Under the pieces are notes generated by a model that was not told where the DNA came from, searched no databases, and saw nothing but the letters and a program-made list of their open reading frames with translations. Shown here piece by piece: positions 1 through 13,449 of a stretch of 64,000 bases of DNA. The stretch is from positions 29,940,942 through 30,004,941 of the forward strand of contig QCXZ01000001.1 of the NCBI GenBank assembly GCA_025024175.1, in the 5' to 3' direction. Positions within the stretch are counted from its first letter, which is position 1. Each line of letters opens with the position of its first letter. The stretch comes from Rhyzopertha dominica. Its lineage: Eukaryota; Arthropoda; Insecta; Coleoptera; Bostrichidae. A program made the position numbers and the translations under genes.

Positions 1-2229
1 TTCTTAGGGTTAATTGCTTGGTATTATTAAAACGCGTATAGCAACGTACTTTCGTGCATTGTATCGAGTTATTACGACGTTGACTATTTATAAATTAAAG
101 AAACGGTCATAAGTAACTTCAAAGATCAAAGCTATGATAGTACTAGGTTTCTGAAAAAAAAAATTTCTTACCCCTAACAAAAAGAGATGGTGATTACGAT
201 TTATTTTGAAAGGTTCGATAAGTGATCTACTAACACTTTGCAGCTTTACACCAAATGGTTAGAGTCTAAGTAAGGCCAATTTTCAGTCAACGGGAAAATG
301 TACCATATTTCAGAATACCCTGCATAAAACTGTACTTTCCAGTAGTCGAGTGCAGGTACACTGCACACCCGTCTTCAGCTGTCTAAAAGATGAGACAGAT
401 ACCTTTAGAGCTTGATACGGTCCTCACTAAACTAGCATATTGCAATATACTCGCTCACGATTGTATGACCAATGATGTAGAATTAGAATGATTGTACTAG
501 CGTATGGTAGGCATTTCTGCTGCGTCCGGATATATCGTCGGGCCGGCTACGCCTACGCTGGGTTGGAGGGGTGAAACGCTTGTTGCTAGTGGCCTCCCAA
601 GTAGCGCATGTTACAGAAGTTTGGAGGCTAGAATGGGGAGATTTTCAGGGCATCCCACTAGCATTTTTATTAGGCTCCGTGTTGGATGGTAAGCTTAGTT
701 CGGCTGCATTATTCTTGTTGTTCCTGGGACGAACTGCTGTCTGAGATTGTATACAGCTTTAGGATAGGACTTCCTTATTTATTGTTTTCTTGTCTTTTGG
801 AATTTCTGACCACTGTTTTTCAATCATGTTTGATTTTGCTATGATTCCCTCCACCGTTGTTTTCTATGTGTAGCACGGCGTCCTACTTTGAGCTTGTTGC
901 TGTTCATTTTCCACGCTTTTTATAGTATATGAATATGTCCTCAATATTTCATTGCATATGTTTCTATTCTTTTTCTGATTGTCTTTTCCTCTAGGAGTTC
1001 CTTGACAGCTTTCGCCAATAATTGCACGATGCAAATATAAATACACAAATGTCCTGCATGTGTTGCAGTTACTAATCTTACCTTAAGCCGAATTTGTTTT
1101 GGCATGTATTTATTATAACCAAGATGGGAGATATATTCTTTCATCAGGAACTCTACTGACCATCCACAAGGCAAATATTATTATATCAACAGTTGCACTC
1201 TTAATGATTTGTATTGGTGAAGTGTGCCGTAAATTTTACTTTAAATTGGATTTTGGAACGCAAAACTTCCCATTATAATACATCATCATGCACATGCATT
1301 TTGTTCATCTTTTGAACTTTGAATATATGTGTTATTTGGCATGACAACGGCTGGCTAATTTAATCCTATACTCTGCAAATTTTAGCTCCATTTCTCTCAG
1401 ACTTCACATTGTGTTTCCAAGGCCTGGCCATCATATGTGTTGTGCATAGTTCTAAATAAAATGGCAGTCGTACATTACCGACATACTCTTTGTTTACTTT
1501 TTGTTTATTTCATAACAACCAATGCCAATTCCTACGCCAACGTTTCAGAGGAAGCGGGAACACTGCCAGAAATGCGAACATCACACCACATCTGTCACAT
1601 CAAAGGATCCATTCCCTGAAAGAATCTCTAGCCATGACGTAGTAATCGACTTAAGCACCATAGCTCAAGTGTAGTTTGTTAACACCGTCAAAACTACGCA
1701 GATAAGGTGTTGCAGTCACATTTACTGCAGGTTTCGTTGTGTTTATGTAGACACTGACCCATATACCCACTGCTTAGCGAGTTTTCAAACGTCTGCCGCT
1801 AACGGTACACATCGAACAGTTACGCAGCGAATGGTAGGAAGTAGGAAGGCATGCAAGCAAGTTGTGGGTATTAGGCGAGAGAAATAGAGAGACGTCATCG
1901 TGTCGCCCTGCTACGGCGGCCGTTTGCAGCTCTGCTTGGTCTGTAACGGATTATCAGCGGTATATGCAGTTGCATACCGGTTTGTAATTGCTTATCAAGT
2001 CTTTGTTGGTTTGGTCTTAGAAGTAGAGACCGCAATGTGTTAACGCATTGGCGAAAGAAAAGTCATTTCGTCTTACCAATCGGTCCATTTATGAGTCATT
2101 TCTTTAAGCAGAGCTTTCCTTAATTTTTTAAATTGGTATATAACTACTTTAGGTAATTTTAGCAAATGACCTTTCCATGCCACCAGTTTCACTTCGATAT
2201 TATATTAATCTATATTACCAACNTAATTT
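1..2229. other. Flank with no recognised gene
   Basis: No coding homology is visible. The stretch is AT-rich, with a CpG-richer patch at about 1820-2060. It contains small dyads that may be chance: GCCTCCCAA / TTTGGAGGC at about 592-628, and an 18-base near-palindrome centred on GTTAAC at 2033-2050. The 62-codon frame at 504-692 has no recognisable protein. Confidence 0.5.
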
Positions 2230-2640
2230 GAATGTTTTNACGGATATGTATTTCTTTTCTCATAAGATATGTAAAGGTGTGACCTTGAATAACTGTTATA
2301 TTTGAATACTATCTTTCTCATCTTTTTTTTTTCTTTTGCTGTGCCTCTGATTTTGTCCCTTGTAAGGTCTTCAACAACACCGTCACTGCCGTCACTGCAA
2401 TGCATCATTAATGATTTTATTCCCCCTTCAACTGTTCTTACTGGTTTCATCTCCACGCTTCATTTCTCTGATCTTTCTCCGTTGAGTCTTACTATTTGCT
2501 TAAATCTTTTTTCTACTGTTTATTGTTTTGGTTTAAGTTCTAGCTCTTCTCAAACAATTTCATTCCTCACTTTGGCTATTCTGATTACACCTTTGTCAGT
2601 AGATACATTATTTTTTTATAATTTTTTTGCCAAGTTCTCC
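2230..2640 (-). mobile_element. Degenerate non-LTR retrotransposon, RT C-terminus
   Basis: Read on the minus strand, 2604 down to 2464 gives a frame interrupted by two stops. It aligns by eye with the better copy at 40345-40702. Shared blocks are K-G-x-x-R-x-x-K/R-x-R-N-E/D, then V-x-E-E-L-E, then K-x-F/W-x-x-x-V-R-L/M-N-x-E-R. This is the tail of the endonuclease-reverse transcriptase polyprotein of common insect non-LTR elements (RTE/CR1-like; exact clade not determined). Toward 2230 a further resemblance to the 3' end of the other copy (HLYISYEKR versus YLYTLRVKK) is weaker. Two N positions lie at 2223 and 2239. The 121-codon plus-strand frame here is only the antisense of this fossil. Confidence 0.5.
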
Positions 2641-5600
2641 TATATTTCTGCTCTTTTGCATACATGACATCATCCATTTCGATAACGAATACTGTTGAAT
2701 ATCATCCAAAACATTTAAGGCTAAAAGAATACCTAGTTGTTTGTTCTTATGTAATATATAATATTTTGTGGGCTTTTTATACTGATCTTCAGCTTGTTTT
2801 CGTCATACTGTTTCATACCACTTTCCTAGCAAGGTCAAAGTATTTACCTAATTGAAACCGCTAATCAAATTTTTCTCTCGTGTACCCACTTTTTGCTTTT
2901 CGCAACTGCAGTTCCATTTTTTCTTCTTTTCAAAGTTTTTTTGTACATTTTTGCTACGTCTTGTAAGTTGATTCGTTTAAGTACCTAGATTATTTTGCAT
3001 GTCATTATTTATAGATTAATGTAATAATAGCCATTTTTCATTTCACTCGTGCTGTTTATTCTTGACTTGGTTTTTAATATTTCTTCTTCCTCTTTTTAAA
3101 TATTTTATTTTTAAACTGGGTGTAGCTTCTTCCATCATTGCTGTCCATGTCCTTCGAATGCGTATTTCTGATCTCGTCGACGCCATTGCATGCATACGGA
3201 TTGAGGAAATTCTTGCTCCTGTATTTTCAAACGAATCTCGGTTGCAGGAATTTAAAGGGCTCGATTAATATGAATATGATAAGCGAGGTTCTACTGTAGT
3301 TAAGTTTTTCGAAATATAGAATCATAACTTTTATTTGACACATTTGTCTGGATCACTATTCGATCGTAGTAGGTGATTTTTGGTATTTGGATTGTGAATT
3401 ACTAGTCTACAGGCTCTAAATTTAAGACAAACACTAGAAGAAATCTCCACAATATTCTCCACATCTTCTCAATTTACAATGATAAAAACTCGATTAGATT
3501 GGCTATTAATAGACTTCAGAACTTTGTGATAAAATTGAATGAGTTTATTTTGATGATTCTTTTTCGCTACGAATTTGTGTTGTGATGCTGAACTACAGCA
3601 AATAATGATCATTTTTCCTCGTGTAAGCCACCAATTTTCCCTTTCAATACGCCAGTATTCCACCGGTGCCCCTTAAACTTTTTCAGAGTTAATTAAATTT
3701 TGTGTACTGCTCTCTCCCGTGCACGTGTCTTTAATCAAAGACCTGCTAAACTTCCTTTGAGTTGGCAGCCCTCCTTTCGTTCGATTCGAGGAGTTGCAAT
3801 TACAATCGAACCCGGTCGCTGAATGTGATCCTGAAACAGACAGGATTCGATGAAAGACGAGTATTCGCCTCGCCAAATCCAGTCAAGCGCTTTGGTGAGG
3901 ACCGATCAGGTTTGAAGAATAGAATTTGTAGAATACCTGAACTGAGTAGTTTAAATTACCGTATAAAACGCAACAATATTGAACGCAAAAAGACCTACAC
4001 ATTTACAACAGGATGTCCCTTAATTTCTGTTATCTAATTCCGTTAATAAAAATGATTGTTCACATATTTTTCCTGTCTTGTCGCAGTTATGAAAAGCAGT
4101 TTCGTAAAGATATTACACCAACAGCAATTTATAAGAATAATTTATTTGTTAATTTGTCAGATCTATAAGTGCTGAAAACGACATTACTACAAACACAGCT
4201 CGTCAGGGTATCTGAACTTGTCACGTCACTCTAAGACGCATCTGTTCATGTATTAGAAGTTTCATCCAGAATGTTGCTGATGGTTCTTTTCTTACATCTT
4301 AGAGGCATTTTTTACGTAATTGTAAACTTCCGAGCAGTCTAATCTGCAATTGAGCCTGCCAATAAAAACAGTGTGCTGTGTGTGTTATAGCTTTTGGTAG
4401 TATTTTTCCAAAGGTATTCTATTCCCATAGGTTGTATCCCCATTTTTTTCATAATGATATTTTATAAAAATCTGTGCTTTGTAATTTAATATCTAATATT
4501 TCTGTACTTCCTGATTAAGTCACATTATTTGCACTAGTGATCGCAAATTATTAAAATGGAACCTGTTCTTTATTTCTGGAGTGGTATTCTTAAGAAGGCG
4601 GCTTCATCTAAAACATCTCTTTCACACCACAGTAACATTGTTACTCAAGTGAGCAGGTTAATTGAATAAATTGCAACATGCTTTAATTAATCTGCACCTT
4701 AGACATAGATGGTCATTATTTGCAGCCTTTTTATAAACTTTTCTGCAATTTTTTTTACATGATATGCCATGAAACTTCTCTTTAACCAATCTAGTAGCAT
4801 AGCGTAACCCTTAATATTCAGCATTTTTGCTGGTGTGTTCAGTTCTCGACCTTCATCAATTCGCATTATTTTTAACTTATTTTTTTTAATACGCTACGGC
4901 CCATCTATCTCTCCAACTCTTGTTTTTTGTAGTAACCATAATTTCAAATCGAAATGCGCTAAATCAGGACTGTACGTTAGGTGATCTCTTCAATTTAGAT
5001 TTTGGTGGAACGTCATAGTTACAAAATGTAATATAACCTGTTAGGATGTTGCTATTTCATTTGTCAATATGTGATCCAGTGGTTCACACTTCCAAGCTCT
5101 TCGACTCGGACCATACTTTCTGGAACTTGTCGTTGTATTGTTTTCCCTGTGGCTGGTTTTTCGATTACTTATCTATTTCCAGCTTTTGTAAAACCTTGGT
5201 AATAATAATAGTAGTAATAGTAGTATATAATTAGAAATTGTATTAATAGATCCTAGTAGACTATGGTTTTCGTTCTAGTGGCAGTTCGAAATTTTGAGGG
5301 AAAAGCCGTTCCTTATTTGACATTCACTCAAACCGTTTATAAGAAGTTATAGTTATAAAAACAGTTTTCAATTTTGTGTACCTGTCCAGTAAATCACTGT
5401 ATTTGCTGTTTTTGTCTCAGGTGTTACATTGTTTAATATTACTATATTGTAAGGTAATCAATAAACAAAATCGCTCCATTTAAACCCTTCCTCAAAAGCA
5501 TTAGCAGTTAGTACAAGAGTATTAAAACTTTCTGCGAAATTACCGAATATGGTTGAACCAAACAAGATTAAATGCAAGATATTAAGAATATTGCTAACTA

Positions 5601-6350
5601 AAATATTTAAAAGCCTCTTAATGGTCTTGTCATTTTCATTTTTTAAGCTTGCCGCGAACATCGCGCATAATGTTCTTTCATAATAGAATTTGCCTAATGC
5701 ACGGAGAGTTTTTAAAAGTTAACTCCGAGTGATAGGTATGCAAAGACGTTGCCCGTCGGCTGGGGAAGCTGAAAAACTCTTTGTACCGGAAGTAATCTTG
5801 TAAGCCTTAACTTCCACGGTTTTTATACGTGCTGCTACCAGACAATTTAAGTGTGGTGACGGATGGGTTTATAATTATTAAAAGTCTTTATCTAAGATTG
5901 GATAAGTTTCGCTTGCGTAGCTGTATCAAAAGTTCCAGCACAAACAGCGCAAAAAATCTGCTCTTGACGAGAAAATCGCTAGTAAAACTTGCATTTTTTT
6001 GCAGTCTCTACGGAAAAGGCAGCGCCGGTGATTCGGGATGAAATGTTTGTTCTCAAAATGAAAAACTAGAGATTCGTGAGCAACGGTCGTAAAATAAGAT
6101 TACCTCATTTGACCATCTGCTGCAGGAGCCGTAGCCGTTTATTAAATCCACTGCTTGTTAAACGGATAAAAGTTTTAACAAAGTCGTAAAATGCTCGACG
6201 TGATTCTGAAGAATGAAATTTCATGGTAGATGGATTTTAAATTCGGTTGTTTAAACGATACATTTAAGTGCTCGATTAGTATGTCAATTAACATCTATAG
6301 AATTGTAGTCCATGTTATTAATAAAACCGCTGCAAATTGAATCAATACCT
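2641..6350. other. AT-rich non-coding DNA
   Basis: I see no gene here. There is a short interrupted ATA/GTA-type simple repeat near 5202-5230. The patch at 3760-3920 is richer in CpG than its surroundings and open on both strands, but neither translation resembles a known protein. Confidence 0.5.
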
Positions 6351-7160
6351 CCACATCCAATTGTCAAAATGACATTTACGTTTTTATTTCTTATACTGTT
6401 CGATTAGTAATCAGGTTTTGAGCATTTTTTCTCTCTACACATTTTTTCTAAGACAAACAGTCCTCGTGATATTAGCAAAAATATATAAATTTTTAAAATC
6501 TGTTTTTTTCCTAATAACTTTAAAATTATTAACTTAACAAAAAAATTACAAGAGTGTTTTCTGATCAAAAATTTGATTTTCTATATAATACCAAAATTTA
6601 AAAAATCGGATGAGCAGGGTCCAAAATAGGTTTTTTAGAAATATTTCGAAAATGTCACTTTTTGTGAGAAATTTTATTTCCCATCTGATGGTATTTTCAT
6701 TTTTTTGGATATCTTAAATATATTCGGAAATATTTAGGAAAAACAGTTTCCTTTAAGTTACGCTTTTTTTGCTAATATCTTTTAAACAGTTTATTTATAA
6801 GAACGAATAATACTCGCAGTTATACTACTAATCACATACTTAAACGAAAAAAATAAAAAAGTAAAAAATTGCAATAAGAGTAGTTACCCCCCAATTTCGG
6901 CCCCTTCCCGATACCCTACTTACCCCACAAACAATAGGTCGCTTTGGGTAGTTGAGATTTATACGTTTGCCAAATTTCAAGTTCATATTTTTAAGTCTTT
7001 CAAAAGTTATCGTGTCCACAACCAAAACCACAGACACACAGACAAGAAATTTGTTTTTGCTCATTTTTTTTTGCGTTTTCGACCATTTTAAAGCGAATGG
7101 GCAAATAAAAATTTTTGAAAATTTTTTTCGCGATACATACTTCCCATCCGTTGGATGTGG
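6351..7160. mobile_element. CCACATCCAA-ended DNA element, copy 1
   Basis: The unit starts CCACATCCAA and ends TTGGATGTGG, which are exact inverted complements. Its interior aligns along its whole length with 55176-56103, with shared landmarks such as TTTTTTCTCTCTACACA, TTACCCC and GGTAGTTGAGATTTATACG. A 3' fragment occurs at 17391-17485. Three related pieces sharing the same end show that it is a dispersed family. Length (810 bp), terminal inverted repeats and lack of a plausible transposase frame suggest a non-autonomous DNA transposon. No convincing target-site duplication was found, so the superfamily is unassigned. Poly-T and poly-A runs inside create chance frames on both strands. Confidence 0.75.
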
Positions 7161-8984
7161 AAATAATTATACATTCGCCCCTTTTATGGTTTATGGGTTT
7201 CTTACCATACTAATCAAACATTACTACTTACCTCCTTTTTAGTTTTGGTACAAGAATAGGTAAACATTATTCGGTTTTATAAAGAAGCGCAAATAAGTTA
7301 TGTGACACTACTTGTCAAAAATGTATCCGTAGTTCACCCACTTCAAGTAGGTGTCCAAAAATGTTATTTCGTACAAGTCCAACTACTTCGTCATAAAGTA
7401 AAATGCTATGTTTGCAAAATTAGAATTAGCGTCGTATGTATTTATTATTTACTGATAAAACTTCCATAACTTCATCGATAGTTTATAAAGCTGCCATTTG
7501 TAGCGTCTAAGGCAGCAATGGGTAGCAAACGGAGATTATCTAACGGAACTAGGAAAGCATTTAAGTGAATATTTTTTAATAAGTGGGTGACCTTTCACAG
7601 TCTTATACGACATTTGGTTCATGTACATATATTGTAAAAAAAGAACATAGATACGCGATATTTACTGTGATTCTAACTCATCATCCATTGTAGATATTAA
7701 ATTATTGTTTATCCTGTGATTTTAGACAATCGTTAATATTTTAATAATGATAGACGGTGCACATTTCTTTAATTTTTTTCCCATTAAGTGACAAACATAT
7801 TTAATGTGAAAAAGAAAATAATAGCACAACTTACGAAATCATGTATTCATATATGGATCACCTGGTTTGAAAACTTAATTTCATATTGGCCAACCTATCC
7901 GATCGTTAACTTTTATTCAAATGTGTGTCACTCTTTCTAGTTGTATTACAAAAGAATGCATTTTGTGTACAAAGCGTTTTGTGTTCCTAACTGTAATCGA
8001 CCATTTGCTAAGCGACGCAGCTAAACGTTTTGTTGATCTGACATCGTGACAGTGGCGTATCTAGGAAACGATAAAAAATGTATTCTGACTGAACAAAGTC
8101 TTCTAATTACAAGAAATATCGACTTGTTTAAAGGGAAAACCGTTAAAAACGTAAATGTTTCGTACGATGACTGCTGGTAATAAATATCTAGTTACGGAAG
8201 AACTCAACATGTTTTAGAGCTTGATAATTTAGTTGTAATAAGACAACAGTTGTGCCGGGGAAAGCAGAAGTAGCGAAGCAATACGGGTATGTTAATTTTG
8301 AAATAGAGCAGGTAACCGTTTTCGCCTGCTCTCGTAGAAAAACATCTTCAGCTCAGGAGCTAGCTTGTAAATCAAGTCAGAGGTGATTCCTAAATCACAT
8401 ATTTTCTTTTCTTTTGAAAAATTCAGTTTTCTTGTTTTTTTTTTCACTTTGTGATTAAATGTAATTACCACAAATTTAAGGTCTTGGTATGCGTAATACA
8501 AACAATTTTTGATGACGTCGCTGCATATTATTCGGACATGTTTTCTGGATAATATCTATTACTGTAGGAATCGAGAAGCGCCGGTGTAGCGTTTTCTGTT
8601 TAACTTCATTTGTATAATCTTATTCTTATTCGGTCTATTAGTAAACTTGTTTTTCTTTACTAAAACTACAATACTAGCGCGAAAGAAATCATGACATTCA
8701 TAGCTGCAAGGTGACTTTAATTTGTGTGGAGTAGAAGACATTCGTGAAACACAAAGCGAAATCATACAAGGAAACCTTAATGAAAATTTCATGACGATGC
8801 TTTTCGAAACCAAGTTGAAAAAGTAATTTAGCATGAAAAAATTAGTGGCCGGTCATTTTCATATTTCGTAATTAATTCATATTCATAAACTAAAACAGAA
8901 ACACTGTAAATAACACTAACGTATCAGAAATATTAATAATATCAAATCATGTTATCAATAGCAAGAGTGATATCAAAATAAGAT
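7161..8984. other. AT-rich non-coding DNA
   Basis: No recognisable coding, RNA or repeat feature was seen. The 91-codon minus frame at 8559-8834 has no recognisable domain. Confidence 0.5.
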
Positions 8985-9690
8985 TTTGCAGCCTTGGTTA
9001 TGATGGCACTGCGCAGTTTATCTACTCTGCTTCGATTCAGACCCCGCATAATCAACATAGACAATTGCGGAAGCGTTAATGTAACAAAAACAGATGATCC
9101 TAGAAGATGTATACAAGCGGCACAAGTCGAGTTATTAGATAAAATGTGTAGCTTTGCATCCGCTTCCGGTCGACTCGCGAATACAAACGATCTTGTTTGT
9201 CTGCGGCCTTCGCATCTTATCAGAAGCGTCCATATTCTCGGTACGACATGAACAGTGAATTTTAAAGCCGAAATTAAACAACAAACGCATAATTCGTCCG
9301 GCATTTGAATGCCAAGCGGGTTTCAGCGACGAACACAAGGGCGTCAAATCAGCGAGGAATGGGAGGCAAAGAGCAAGCGGCACGCGCAAAATGTTTTTTT
9401 CAATGGAACCAATCAAGAGAACAATTGAGTATCGGAATTATACGGAGGCCGGTGCAGGGGGTTGTTTTCGACAGAGACGTGATTTGTTTTCTCGACTGGC
9501 GTCAAATTAAGTCACCATAGATGTGAGACATTGGAGCATCTCCGCGGGCGGTGAGGCAAACGAACGAGAAAATTTTCTCGAAACGAAGGGCGAACAAAAA
9601 CACGCGGAATGCGGCGTCAACTGCGCAGTTGTGGCCTCCCAATGTGTCCTAATGAGTGCGAAACGCATTTTTGTTATAAACATAGCAGTT
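8985..9690. promoter_or_regulatory. CpG-rich island-like block, function unknown
   Basis: This block stands out from its AT-rich flanks by base composition and dense CpG (for example GCGGGCGG near 9545 and GGCACGCGC near 9380). Overlapping frames stay open on both strands (8942-9304 minus, 9135-9416 minus, 8994-9251 plus, 9305-9520 plus). That is expected when stop-poor GC-rich DNA is read in any frame, and no translation resembles a known protein. Possible explanations are an unmethylated promoter or enhancer of an unseen transcript, or an old transposon with different composition. It lies about 14.5 kb upstream of the taiman ATG exon, so a distal promoter is possible but not shown. Confidence 0.35.
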
Positions 9691-12689
9691 TTTAACTGTA
9701 TTAAATAATTTTGACATTGTCTATCAATAATACAGCTGATGGTTCGGTTTTAAACCGAAGTGTTCGTTTAACCTGAGTTACACAAAGGTATAAATGTGGG
9801 AAAAAATTCGTAACATGATTTTCATTCCATTTTCAACGTGTTTTAAATTAAAAAATAATGAATTATCAAACCGACTTCCTATAAGACGCAATGTAAAAAT
9901 CGTACTCCTGCAAGCTGCCGCCACCTATCGGTAGGATGTGGAACCTCTCTCTAAAGATTTGTAAGAATTCGATTGATGTTGGTACTTATAGTAGGTACAA
10001 CCGCGTTTCCAGTTGTCAATTTAAAACATTGTAACAACTCTATGTAGAAGATGAACGAAATGTGTACTTTTGTCAGCTCGGGAATTATTCGTATCGTCTT
10101 GTTAAGATACTGTGAACATAATGAGACTTTGTTTTGCCGTAGAGGAAATGTTTTCAAAAACATTTACGAACTTTAAAAGCACTCTCTAGTAAATGGATGT
10201 TTCTTATATGATGGGCAACAACACTCGTCAATACTCTTGACCATGTAAATTGTATTTGCCTTCAATGGATAAACTTGAAAGGCATTGTTCTTCGGACGAC
10301 AACTTTAGTGTTGTCTACATAGTCTAGTTGAGTTGCAAACATTTCTCTATCGTGTAAACACTGTTCATCCTTCTATTATTGAGAAAGAACCACTGAGACG
10401 CAGAACATGCGCAACGCATCATATGTTTGCTGGAGAATGGGTACTCTGCAACAAACATTGATAGATTTTTGGATCTAGGCACTTTAGAGAAAGATTGCGG
10501 AACATTTAAGGAAATTTTATATTAAGGGAGTATAATATTATATGGTCACTCGACTGTTATATACCTAGACATTTCCCATATAATCCATGGTATGTTGACT
10601 TCAGTTTTAAATAGTGCAAGGTTTACGTTCCTTCATCTTAGAAATGCTCGACGTTCTACGTCAAACAAAATCCCGTCTCCATGGATTAGATGAATGGGGA
10701 TAACAAAAACACAGACGTCTTTGTTTTACTTTATCTTTACTGTGAAATTTTAACAATGCCCAAGACGGATTTGGCAAAGAATCTCCCAACCCCCCATTAG
10801 CTACGCCCATGCCCGTAATTGCTTAGGATCACTTCCATCTGATCTTCAAACATTAAAAGTGCCGATTTTGAACCCTGAAATTTATGATATAAAATTTTTA
10901 TTTTTTTATATTAAAGAGAACGCACCCTGCGTGTGTAACACACGGTTACTCATTTATCACGAACAAGGCAGAAATTCCATCAGTTTACCCGTGGAAGTTC
11001 AGGAAATTATTTGGCAGCGGAAACTCCACTTCTGATTTCGCAAGGGCGTGAAGCGGGGTATAAATATTAAAATACAACTCTTAATAACTTTTATTTAACA
11101 CTCCACGTGTGCTTACTTAGCAAGTTCGTTCGCTTCGTGTAATTTCCCTGCTGTAAAGGAAACTGGCCGCTTTTTTATGGAGTTGCGAGAAGTTTGTAAT
11201 CACACAGCAGCAGCCAGTTAAAATTGTATAAATATCAAAATCGTGGGGATTTGCTGAAATATTTGCTTTTTGGAATCTACCCTTTGGCGGTTGTTATTTG
11301 ACGTTGAAAAGGGAAATATATAGGAAGCTGAATTAAAAAAAGTTGACTGGGCAGAAACGAGCTATTTTTATAAAGTACGTTCAAATTATGTATATATGCG
11401 AATATGTTAAGCGACGGGCAATTCAACTACATAATCATTAGTAGTCTCAGTAGCGTTACATTTATATAATTAATAATAGAAAGGCGTGGTTGTCGTATTA
11501 ATATTCGAATTTCTCTCGTAAACAACAATCTCAGTATCATCAACATATATTACGAATAGATTAAAAGGAGGTGAAGACAGTTCCACTCCTATCTATTTGA
11601 TACAGTGCCACAGGAAACAATGGTAATTATAGTATACACCCTGCTGCCAGAAGAAACGATGTCTGCAATAACCACGTCCACGTCCACGATATCATTACCC
11701 ATGACACTCTTATTACCTATTTGCAGCGGGAATATCCGGTGTGCACAGAGTGACTGCTCATACTTTATTTATGGTAATTTATCTGACAACCAACATACGG
11801 TAACCTAAATTACCATAATAATAATACAATTCATATAAAATACGACTGGAATAAAGTTGCAGCGTTATTCAACTGTTCCGCGTAATGTCAGAGGTCCTGG
11901 TGGGCGTGGACATGGCCAATGGATGGTTGTAAGACTGGACCCAACTTCGTATTGATTCATTCATTTTAATTTATTAGTTTTTTTTGTCTAGATGGTTCAT
12001 TTTAAATGATATTAACAGTAGCATAGTAAGTACTTTGTATAAGAGTAAAGCTTTTATTTTATTGCAAAACTGTAGTATAGGATTTAATAAATAAAGGCGT
12101 TTAGTTATAATAACATTTCCAATCTTCTGACATGTAAAAGTAAAATAGCTAAAATGTGAACCTCTTCGCGAAGACGTAGAATATATCGAAATAATTTTAT
12201 TCTGCAGATATGGCAATTGCCCATGCCAATCAACAACATTTTCCATCTCTCCAGAGCGCACCCCGGAGTTCGAAATAATTAAGCGGTTTTGCCGTAGCCT
12301 ACCTACAGCGTTAATTCAGTAAGAAAAACAATTTTCTTATAGAAATTGGCGCTAACCATAGCCTTCCCAGAGTAATTACTGAGCAAGTTTAATTACAAAG
12401 CTTTCATGTGCAGGGCACCCCATGTCTCAAACCAAAACTGTTTACCCTTAGAAAATGAAGTACTGGCCTCGGCTGCCACTTCAGACATATAAAAAATTTA
12501 CAATGTATGAACTGCTTGAGGTAGCATAAAGCTTCCTTAAATTTGAAAAGGCAAACAGATATCGAATAGGTTATATATATAAAAAATGTAAAAAACCTAG
12601 TAGAGTACAGTAGAGAGTATACAGGCCCCTACGAGAGGGTATTAAATTGTTAACTTAATTCAAAAAAGCTTTAAAATTTTTAGTCTAAC
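9691..12689. other. AT-rich non-coding DNA
   Basis: No gene or RNA was recognised. Frames at 9951-10163, 11605-11808 and 11974-12261 give low-complexity or unrecognisable peptides. Confidence 0.5.
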
Positions 12690-13310
12690 TTCATTACTCA
12701 GCGTAACTGAAAACTCTTTAGGCAGTGGTTCTGTAGTGCCTTCCAGGCCTTAAAAAAATCTTTCTGATCGAGTATCCAGCTCTCTACAGTTTCCATAACT
12801 TATTTGCTGGAAAAAAGTTTGCGCCCTTTCAACCTTTTTTTTTGGAGTTTAGCAAATAGACTGTAGTCACATTTACCCAAGTCAGGCGAAAACGGAGGAT
12901 TGTCTACCGATTCGAATCCCAAATCTTGAATTTTTTTATTGCAATATGCGATTGGGTACAAGCGCATTGTCCTGCAAGAACAAGACATAGTTTGAGACTA
13001 TTCCGCGTCTCTACCCAAACATTCAAGAGCAACTTTGTCAACATTAGTGAATAACATTCTCCTGTTATAAATTTAATAATCATAATGAAGATGACACTTC
13101 GATTATCCCAACGAACTGAAGAAAGTACTTTTCTAGCCGATTTTTAGACCTCAAACATTTTTTGTCTTGTAAAAACAGAGTACTTTCATTGACCATTGTT
13201 TTGTGTCAGAGTCGTACGTAAACAAATCCTCTTTAAATCGGGCACAAATTAAATGCGAATTTTCATCACGCACTCGCTTTTGATCCGTGTTCAAGCATTT
13301 TAGAATCAAT
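12690..13310 (-). pseudogene. mariner-family transposase fossil
   Basis: Reading down the minus strand, pieces in different frames appear in the correct order for a mariner transposase. They are a TDQKRVRDENS block (near 13270), then LFTYDSDTKQWSM (13195-13235, the mariner YDPETKQQS region), then SSVRWDN, then ITGECYSLML, then a damaged QDNA catalytic block (near 12970), then NPPFSPDLGKCDYSLF (12855-12903, containing the third catalytic Asp), and finally FFKAWKALQ (near 12750). The family's TGDE block is missing, apparently by an internal deletion. Several frameshifts and stops show it is dead. Mariner elements are cut-and-paste DNA transposons using TA target sites. Both terminal repeats remain unidentified. 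Confidence 0.75.
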
Positions 13311-13449
13311 TTTGCATTGTTTTCATATCTAAATGACTAGTTTGAAATGCCAAGTGTCTATGTATAGACATAGAATTGGGTCTGCCTCACTGCTGCTCAT
13401 CTTGAATGGAATTTTTTCTTTTTCAAATGAAGCAATCCAGTTCTTGAAG

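Noticed and set aside
2302..2667. 121-codon plus-strand frame, hydrophobic
   Set aside because: It is the antisense of the degenerate RT tail on the minus strand. The matching antisense frame at 40315-40629 shows the same Ser/Leu-rich pattern.
8942..9416. Frames of 120, 93 and 85 codons in the CpG island
   Set aside because: They overlap on opposite strands and show no recognisable protein; composition explains them.
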